From: Fibrobacter sp.
GTDB taxonomy: Bacteria; Fibrobacterota; Fibrobacteria; Fibrobacterales; Fibrobacteraceae
Reading direction: 5' to 3'
NCBI GenBank assembly: GCA_021443065.1
Contig: JABUUR010000156.1
Span: 1-20,215, forward strand
DNA length: 20,215 nucleotides
This document shows, piece after piece, positions 14,569 to 20,215 of this stretch; position 1 is the stretch's first letter, and every line of letters starts with the position of its first letter. The position numbers and the translations under genes were made by a program. The notes beneath the pieces were generated by a model. That model searched no databases. It had not been told where the DNA came from and saw only the letters and a list, made by a program, of their open reading frames with translations.

Positions 14569-17500
14569 TTAAAAAGATCCATTGCAGCCCATTTCAAGCA
14601 GATGACCGCCGTTTCCGCCGCCCACAGGGCCCAATTCCACCTTCCAGTCGGCCAATCGGATAATATCGGGGTGATGTTCGATGATTATCACCGTATTTCC
14701 CCGTGCCGAAAGTTTGCGCAACTGGTTCCACAGGGTCTGAATATCCTTCAAGTGCAAACCCGTGGTAGGTTCGTCCAAAAGATACACCATCTCAGGGGCG
14801 TTTTTGCGGGCAAGTTCGGCAGCCAACTTAAGGCGCTGATTTTCGCCGCCGCTCAGGGTGGTCACTGGCTGGCCCAGTTTTACGTAGGGCAGGCCCACAT
14901 CACGAAGGGCTTCCAACTTGGGCAATATCTTAGGCTGGTCCTTGAAAAATTCGCAAGCCTCTGAAACACGCATGTCCAATACGTCGGCAATGTTCTTGCC
15001 CTTGAAGTACACCGACAAGGTTTCCTGATTGTAGCGTTTACCGCCGCAGGCTTCGCAAACTTCCCACACGTCCGAAAGAAAGTGCATCTCTACGGAAATG
15101 GCACCGCGGCCTTCGCAGGCGGCGCAACGCCCCCGCGCAATGTTGTAACTGAACCGCCCGTAGTCAAAGCCCTTTACCTTAGACTGTTCCAACTTGGCAA
15201 ACAACTGACGGATATCGTCAAAAACCCCGGTGAAACTGGCGGGAGTGCTGCGGGGCGTGCCCGAAATGGGACTCTGGTCCACCAGCAAAACTTCACCGGA
15301 CTGTTTCTTTTTCCCTCGGGCCTGGAACCTGCTTTTCAACGCCGGATAAATTTCATCCATGACCATGGAACTCTTGCCGGAACCGGAAACGCCGCACACC
15401 ACGGAGATGCCCCCCTTGGGAAACTTCACGGAAATATCCTTCAGGTTGTTCTTCGTAAGGTTTTCGAACTCGTAGAATTCAGTCCCGTCGGTAATGGGTT
15501 TCGCTTCAATCTGGTTCGTAATGGGGTTGCTGCGGGTCAAGTACTTCACCGTTTCACTGCGGGGGAACTGCTGCAGGGCATAGGGTTTCGACAAGGCCTT
15601 CGGGGAGCCTTCGGCCACCACCTCCCCGCCGAATTCACCGGCGGCAGGCCCCATGTCGATAATATGGTCCGCGGCCTCCATCATTTTCATGTCGTGTTCC
15701 ACGACCACCAGGGTATTGCCCAAGTCCCTCAGGCGGAACAAGGTATCCAAAAGTTTCGCCGTATCGCTTTCATGGAGCCCCACCGTAGGCTCGTCAAGTA
15801 CGTAGAGCACACCTTCCAGGCCACTGCCAATCTGGCTCGCCAGGCGGATCCGCTGGGATTCACCGCCGCTCAAGGTATCGCCGGAACGGTCCAGACCGAT
15901 GTAGCCCAGGCCCACGCTCTTCAAAAAATCTAGGCGAGCGATGATTTCTCGCAGCAAGGGTTCCGCCACCTTGGCCTTCCCAGCCCCGTTCTTTTCGCCT
16001 TCGAAGGAAACACCAGCAAACCAATCGCGGGCACTGTCGATGCTCATGTGATGAACATCCATGATGTTCATGCCCAAATTTTTCTTGCCCTGTTTTTTCT
16101 CGCCCCGCCCGCCGCCGATTCGCACGGCCAGGTACTCGGGCTTTAGACGTTCCCCACGGCACTTGGGGCACACCTTTCCAGATTCGAACCTGGAGTCTTT
16201 CACAAGGCCAAGGCCAAGGCAGTTTTCGCAGGCGCCCCAATGTGTATTGAAACTGAAGAGTTTGGGGTTCAGGGCGCTGTCCATGTACCAGCCGCAGCCG
16301 GGGCAGCCGGGCTTTTCACTGGCGCACAAACGTTCCTCTCCTTCGCAATCCACAAAGAGAATCCCGTTGCCGTCGCGGTAGGCCCTTTCAAAGGCCTCCA
16401 CCAGGCGGGCGCGGTTTTCTTCCTTCACCACCACCTGGTCTACGACAGCCAGAGCCTGCTTTTCGCGGGTGGGCACCTTGGGAAACGGCAGGTCCAGCAG
16501 TTTTCCGCCCATGTAAACCTTACGGTAGCCCTTTTCCTTCAGGATCATGGAAAGTTTCAACACGTCCTTGATTTCAAAGGGGGCAAGGACGGTCACCATC
16601 TTGTCCAGCTTGCGATCGAAGACCCACCGCATCAGGTCGCCCACGGCGTAGGAATCGACAGGCTTTCCACACTTAAGGCAGTGGGGCGTACCCACCCGTG
16701 ACCAGAAAATGCGGAAATAGTCGTAAATTTCCGTCAGGGTGGCCACCGTACTGCGGGGGCTCTTGCTGGCGGACTTCTGGTCGATCGCGATAGCCGGGGC
16801 CAGGCCCGAAATAGAATCCACGCTACCCCGGTCCGGGCGGCCCAAGAAGCGTCTGGCGTAGGTGCTCAAGGTTTCTACAAATCGCCTCTGGCCTTCGCTA
16901 AAGAGGGTATGGAACGCCAGACTGGACTTGCCGGAGCCCGAAACACCGGTCACCACGGTCAACTTGTGGCGGGGAATGGTCACGTCGATATTCTTCAGGT
17001 TGTGCTTGCGGGCCCCGCGGACTTCGATGTCCAGGGATGGTCCGTCACCTTTCATGGCCGCGGCCATCTTCGCAGAGGTCGCATTGTATCGGGCCTTGTT
17101 TTCTGCAAGACTTCCCATCAGGCGGGTGACGGGCTTGTAACCGTTCTTTGCCCTGGCAAGTACGGGAGCCAAATAGCGTCCGGTTTCAGATTTCTTGCAC
17201 TTTGCAATCTGTTCCGGGGTGCCAACCGCAATCACCTCACCCCCATGAACACCTGCGTCGGGCCCCAGGTCCACAATCCAGTCGGCGCACTTGATCACAT
17301 CCAGATTATGCTCGATGACAACGATACTGTTCCCCAACGACCGCAAACGATTCAGGCAGTCCATCAATTTGCGGATATCCTCGAAATGCAGGCCCGTGGT
17401 AGGTTCGTCAAGCAGATACAACGTCTTGCCGGTACCGGGTCTGCGAAGTTCCGCAGCAATCTTGATACGTTGGGCCTCGCCGCCGCTCAATGTGGTGGAA

Positions 17501-19944
17501 GGCTGCCCCAAAGTCAGGTAGCCAAGTCCCACTTCGCAAAGGAGGTCCAGAGGCTTTGCTATGCGGGGCTGGTCCTTGAAAAATTCGGCGGCCTCCCCGA
17601 TGCTCATGTCCAGGATCTCCGAGACGTTTTTCCCCTTGAAATACACCTCACGGGTTGCGTCGTTAAAACGCTTGCCGTTACAGACCTCGCAAGTCACCTG
17701 CACGCTGGGCAGAATGTGCATGTCGATTTCCTTGACTCCGGCTCCTTCACAGGCGTCGCAACGACCGCCCTTGACGTTAAAACTGAACCGTCCCTTCTTG
17801 TAGCCGCGGATCCGGCTTTCTTCCATGGAGGCGAACAGGTCGCGGATGTCGTCCCAAATCTTGGTGTAGGTGGCAGGATTGCTGCGGGGAGTGCGGCCAA
17901 TGGGAGTCTGGTCGATTTCAATCACCTTGTCGATGTTCTCAATGCCTTCCAGATGGTCAAACCTGCCAACGGGTTCCTCGGAATTGAAGAACACCCGGGC
18001 CAGTTCCCGCCGGAGAATCTGGTTCACAAGAGTGCTCTTGCCGGAGCCCGAAACCCCAGTCACAACGGTCAAGGCGCCGTCCAGCGGGATTTCCACGTCG
18101 ATGTTCTTCAGGTTGTTTTCGGCAGCGCCGCATATCTTGATCTTCGGGGTATCCTTGTCGATTTTCTTTCGGCAGGCAGGGACCTCGATAGCCTTGCGCC
18201 CGCTTAAATAGGCACCGGTCAAGGAGTCCTTGTTCTTTTCCAGTTCCGACACCGTACCTGCGGCAATGATGCCCCCGCCTTCAACGCCTGCACCGGGGCC
18301 CACGTCGACGACGTAATCCGCATGACGCATGGTGTCTTCGTCGTGCTCCACCACAATGAGGCTGTTGCCCTGGGCGCGCAAATGGTCCAGCATTCCCAGC
18401 AATTTGTCGTTATCCCGAGGGTGAAGCCCAATGCTGGGCTCGTCCATCACGTAAAGCACTCCCTGGAGGCCTGCGCCCACGGCACTTGCCAGGCGAATGC
18501 GCTGGGCCTCACCGCCACTGAGGGTGGAGGCCTTCCGGGATATATTCAGGTAGCCAAGCCCCACCGCATTCAAAAAACTCAGGCGGCCTCGGATTTCCTT
18601 CAGCACTTCCCGACCGATCCGCAGTTCCTTTTCACTCAAGTCCAACTTGTTGAAAAATTCCACAGACTCTTCCACGGACCATTCCGTCATTTCCGTCAGG
18701 TTGTGCCCGTGGAACTTCACCGCGTTGGCCATGCGATTGATCCGGGTTCCCTTGCATTCCGGGCACACCCCGATCTGCATGTACTTGCGAAAGTGGTAAA
18801 TGTGCCACATATCCCACAATTCCTGCATCACCGAGATTACGCCACGCATGGAACCGCTGGGGGTGCCGTACAGCACCGCCTTCTGCTGGGCGGGCTTCAA
18901 CTTGCACCAGGGGGTATCCAGGGAAAATTTCATTTCGTGGGCAATGATGCGCAAATCCTTCCAGCCGAAATCGCTAAAGATTACGTCACCCGTATCTTTC
19001 TTTTGGCAGGCCAGGGCGCCCATGTTTATGGACAAGTTCTTGTCGGGCACCACCAGGTCTTCGTCGAACACGCAGGACTCGCCCATGCCCTTGCACACGG
19101 GGCACTGCCCCTTGGGGTCGTTGAAACTGAAGAACCGCGGTTCCAGTTCCGGAATGGAAACACCGCACTTGGGGCAGGCCAGCAACGTACCCTGCAGGCG
19201 GTATTCCCCGTCTCCAAACAAAAAAGACACCAGTTTCCCTTCCGTCAATTTCAGGGCACCTTCCAAGGCTTCCCGAAGGCGGCTCATGTTCTTGCGTTCC
19301 AGGGTCAGCCTATCCACCACAGCCTCTATGGTGTGCTTTTCGTATCGCACCAACTGGGGGACTTCGTCTATGCGGTATATTTCACCGTCCACCCGGACCC
19401 GTACAAATCCGCTTTCCTTGAGTTCCGCCAATTCCTTACGGTATTCCCCCTTGCGTTCCTGGACAATAGGCGCCATCACCGTTATCTGACGGGGCACCCC
19501 CTGGATTTCACCGTCGCCGGCATAGAGGTTGTCCACAATCTGGTCCACCGTCTGTGCCTGGATTACGCGACCGCATTCCGGGCAATGAGGAACCCCCAGG
19601 CGGGCAAACAGCAGGCGGTAATGGTCCAGGATTTCGACCACCGTACCCACCGTGCTGCGGGGGTTGCGGTTCACCGTCTTCTGGTCAATGGAAATGGTGG
19701 GAGATATTCCGCGAACGCTTTCCACCTCGGGGTGTTTCATGCGGCCGATGAACTGACGGGCGTATGCAGAAAGGGATTCCACAAAACGACGCTGCCCTTC
19801 TTGAAAAATCGTATCGAAGGCAAGGCTGGACTTGCCCGAACCGGAGACACCGGTAACCACCACAATGGAATCACGAGGGATATTTAAACTGACATGGCGC
19901 AGGTTATGTTCGTGGGCATCGCGAATATCTATGGATTTTGTCAT
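14569..19944 (-). CDS. uvrA: Double-length excinuclease UvrA (two UvrA units fused)
   Basis: 1791 residues, about twice a normal UvrA (near 940). Unit 1 covers about 1-930 and unit 2 about 970-1791, joined by a short linker. Four ABC modules are intact: Walker A lysines at 38, 636, 1006 and 1524, LSGGE signatures, and Walker B Asp/Glu pairs at 501/502, 846/847, 1384/1385 and 1724/1725. All four zinc modules remain (C257/260/281/284, C729/732/752/755, C1214/1217/1239/1242, C1607/1610/1630/1633). UvrA with UvrB finds bulky DNA lesions for nucleotide excision repair. Unit 1 has the UvrB-binding KGEYRKEL motif and a full DNA-binding insertion domain (about 288-393); unit 2 has lost both. Fused UvrAs are known in Chlamydia. 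The ATG at 19944 is chosen because further upstream the frame runs through a tRNA. Confidence 0.97.
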   Translation of the reverse strand: MTKSIDIRDAHEHNLRHVSLNIPRDSIVVVTGVSGSGKSSLAFDTIFQEGQRRFVESLSAYARQFIGRMKHPEVESVRGISPTISIDQKTVNRNPRSTVGTVVEILDHYRLLFARLGVPHCPECGRVIQAQTVDQIVDNLYAGDGEIQGVPRQITVMAPIVQERKGEYRKELAELKESGFVRVRVDGEIYRIDEVPQLVRYEKHTIEAVVDRLTLERKNMSRLREALEGALKLTEGKLVSFLFGDGEYRLQGTLLACPKCGVSIPELEPRFFSFNDPKGQCPVCKGMGESCVFDEDLVVPDKNLSINMGALACQKKDTGDVIFSDFGWKDLRIIAHEMKFSLDTPWCKLKPAQQKAVLYGTPSGSMRGVISVMQELWDMWHIYHFRKYMQIGVCPECKGTRINRMANAVKFHGHNLTEMTEWSVEESVEFFNKLDLSEKELRIGREVLKEIRGRLSFLNAVGLGYLNISRKASTLSGGEAQRIRLASAVGAGLQGVLYVMDEPSIGLHPRDNDKLLGMLDHLRAQGNSLIVVEHDEDTMRHADYVVDVGPGAGVEGGGIIAAGTVSELEKNKDSLTGAYLSGRKAIEVPACRKKIDKDTPKIKICGAAENNLKNIDVEIPLDGALTVVTGVSGSGKSTLVNQILRRELARVFFNSEEPVGRFDHLEGIENIDKVIEIDQTPIGRTPRSNPATYTKIWDDIRDLFASMEESRIRGYKKGRFSFNVKGGRCDACEGAGVKEIDMHILPSVQVTCEVCNGKRFNDATREVYFKGKNVSEILDMSIGEAAEFFKDQPRIAKPLDLLCEVGLGYLTLGQPSTTLSGGEAQRIKIAAELRRPGTGKTLYLLDEPTTGLHFEDIRKLMDCLNRLRSLGNSIVVIEHNLDVIKCADWIVDLGPDAGVHGGEVIAVGTPEQIAKCKKSETGRYLAPVLARAKNGYKPVTRLMGSLAENKARYNATSAKMAAAMKGDGPSLDIEVRGARKHNLKNIDVTIPRHKLTVVTGVSGSGKSSLAFHTLFSEGQRRFVETLSTYARRFLGRPDRGSVDSISGLAPAIAIDQKSASKSPRSTVATLTEIYDYFRIFWSRVGTPHCLKCGKPVDSYAVGDLMRWVFDRKLDKMVTVLAPFEIKDVLKLSMILKEKGYRKVYMGGKLLDLPFPKVPTREKQALAVVDQVVVKEENRARLVEAFERAYRDGNGILFVDCEGEERLCASEKPGCPGCGWYMDSALNPKLFSFNTHWGACENCLGLGLVKDSRFESGKVCPKCRGERLKPEYLAVRIGGGRGEKKQGKKNLGMNIMDVHHMSIDSARDWFAGVSFEGEKNGAGKAKVAEPLLREIIARLDFLKSVGLGYIGLDRSGDTLSGGESQRIRLASQIGSGLEGVLYVLDEPTVGLHESDTAKLLDTLFRLRDLGNTLVVVEHDMKMMEAADHIIDMGPAAGEFGGEVVAEGSPKALSKPYALQQFPRSETVKYLTRSNPITNQIEAKPITDGTEFYEFENLTKNNLKDISVKFPKGGISVVCGVSGSGKSSMVMDEIYPALKSRFQARGKKKQSGEVLLVDQSPISGTPRSTPASFTGVFDDIRQLFAKLEQSKVKGFDYGRFSYNIARGRCAACEGRGAISVEMHFLSDVWEVCEACGGKRYNQETLSVYFKGKNIADVLDMRVSEACEFFKDQPKILPKLEALRDVGLPYVKLGQPVTTLSGGENQRLKLAAELARKNAPEMVYLLDEPTTGLHLKDIQTLWNQLRKLSARGNTVIIIEHHPDIIRLADWKVELGPVGGGNGGHLLEMGCNGSF

Positions 19945-19948
19945 GCCC

Positions 19949-19956
19949 CAAATATA
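19949..19956 (-). promoter_or_regulatory. TATATTTG box directly before the uvrA start codon
   Basis: TATATTTG (exact TAnnTTTG match) is followed by GGGC and then the uvrA ATG, the same 4-base spacing as in the STAS gene. Transcription would start at the ATG or within a base or two of it, so the mRNA would be leaderless. No Shine-Dalgarno fits before the ATG. Confidence 0.5.
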
Positions 19957-19963
19957 GCGAATG

Positions 19964-19992
19964 TTGCCAACCCCGCCTATAATAACTATATT
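19964..19992 (+). promoter_or_regulatory. Promoter of the tRNA-Ala gene
   Basis: TTGCCA (19964-19969), a 17-base spacer and TATATT (19987-19992) form a sigma-70-type promoter. A start about 7 bases later would fall just before the tRNA at 20005. A TATAAT also occurs at 19978-19983, but no -35 box lies at proper distance from it. Confidence 0.6.
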
Positions 19993-20004
19993 CTGCACAC
20001 CTAC

Positions 20005-20077
20005 GGGGGTATAGCTCAGTTGGTAGAGCGACAGGTTCGCAATCTGTAGGTCAGGAGTTCGACTCTCCCTACCTCCA
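20005..20077 (+). tRNA. tRNA-Ala (anticodon CGC)
   Basis: 73 bases fold into a full cloverleaf: acceptor GGGGGTA/TACCTCC with discriminator A, D-stem GCTC/GAGC, anticodon stem ACAGG/TCTGT, loop TTCGCAA with CGC at 20038-20040, variable loop AGGTC, and T-stem AGGAG/CTCCC with loop TTCGACT. The acceptor carries the G3-U70 pair, the main identity mark of tRNA-Ala, agreeing with the CGC anticodon (reads GCG). The first T-stem pair is A-C, a mismatch. CCA is not encoded. Confidence 0.95.
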
Positions 20078-20080
20078 TAA

Positions 20081-20108
20081 AAAAGACGGCTGCAAAGCCG
20101 TCTTTTTT
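20081..20108 (+). terminator. Intrinsic terminator of the tRNA gene
   Basis: AAAAGACGGC (20081-20090) pairs with GCCGTCTTTT (20097-20106) across the loop TGCAAA, and the T tract runs to 20108. This is a textbook Rho-independent terminator 3 bases after the tRNA, so the tRNA is a single-gene transcript. Confidence 0.93.
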
Positions 20109-20215
20109 CATCCCGGGTTTTACGCATTGTCATCCCGGCCTCCTTTCTAATTGTCATCCCGGGCTTGACCCGGGATCTTTCGTTTAGTGCAGCCCTCTTC
20201 TGTCGTCCCGGGCTT
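20108..20215. repeat. Palindromic repeat copies at the right edge
   Basis: Four copies or fragments of the same family as the left-edge array: TCATCCCGGG at 20108, GTCATCCCGG at 20129, a complete 25-base unit at 20153-20177 identical to the reverse complement of 66-90, and GTCGTCCCGGGCTT at 20202, cut by the window end. Spacing is irregular here (21-49 bases), unlike the strict 39 bp of the left array. Confidence 0.85.

Noticed and set aside
16909..18207. 432-residue plus-strand frame opposite uvrA
   Set aside because: Same antisense shadow of the UvrA coding sequence, with no recognisable domain.
18322..19887. 521-residue plus-strand frame opposite uvrA
   Set aside because: Antisense shadow produced by codon bias; its His/Gln-rich composition and lack of any motif are typical, and the minus strand carries perfect UvrA motifs.
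14569..19944. Two separate uvrA genes joined by sequencing error
   Set aside because: The frame is continuous with a natural linker, the second unit has specific domain losses, and fused UvrAs are known in Chlamydia.
19945..20157. 71-residue N-terminal extension of uvrA
   Set aside because: It is a translation through the antisense of the tRNA-Ala and its terminator. UvrA homology begins at [18 protein letters not shown].

Overview
The window is compact, roughly half-GC bacterial chromosome. It looks like a Gram-negative member of the Fibrobacteres-Chlorobi-Bacteroidetes (FCB) group, most likely Fibrobacter or a close relative. The reasons are: two outer-membrane barrel proteins and two lipoproteins with clear lipoboxes; a FGE/SUMF1-fold exported protein with a linker full of Bacteroidetes-type D(S/T)(A/I/L/V) O-glycosylation motifs; a Bacteroidetes-like TAnnTTTG element upstream of most transcription units; and few strong Shine-Dalgarno sequences. 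The genus is my inference, not something the sequence proves.

Layout from left to right. Bases 1-229 hold no gene, only a tandem palindromic repeat array. A run of minus-strand genes follows (read right to left): a PorV/UPF0164-like barrel protein with an acidic tail, a tail-anchored STAS protein, a membrane-anchored degenerate LytM (M23-fold) protein, then after a 184-bp repeat-bearing gap a Cys-rich lipoprotein and a NUDIX ADP-sugar pyrophosphatase-like hydrolase. Divergent from the barrel gene is a XerC/D tyrosine recombinase (+). A second minus-strand group is a MATE transporter, a lipoprotein with TolB/PD40-like motifs and a second beta-barrel protein. ychF (+) is divergent from the MATE gene. 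The last minus-strand group is uvrA, then the FGE-fold protein and a small four-helix membrane protein coupled by an ATGA overlap. At the right edge a tRNA-Ala(CGC) (+), with its own promoter and terminator, is divergent from uvrA and is followed by more copies of the palindromic repeat.

Most of the genes are housekeeping (DNA repair, chromosome-dimer resolution, translation-associated ATPase, tRNA) or cell-envelope genes. The most remarkable object is uvrA: 1791 residues, two complete UvrA proteins in tandem with four intact ABC ATPase modules. The second half has lost about 93 residues where the DNA-binding insertion domain should be, and also the KGEY segment of the UvrB-binding domain. 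Other points of interest are two envelope proteins on enzyme folds that lack catalytic residues (LytM and FGE), a STAS domain with Asp at the usual phospho-Ser position, a 16-site candidate O-glycosylation linker with 5-residue periodicity, and TATATTT boxes ending 4 nt from the start codons of uvrA and the STAS gene, which suggests leaderless mRNAs. I found no CRISPR, insertion sequence, prophage or defence system.
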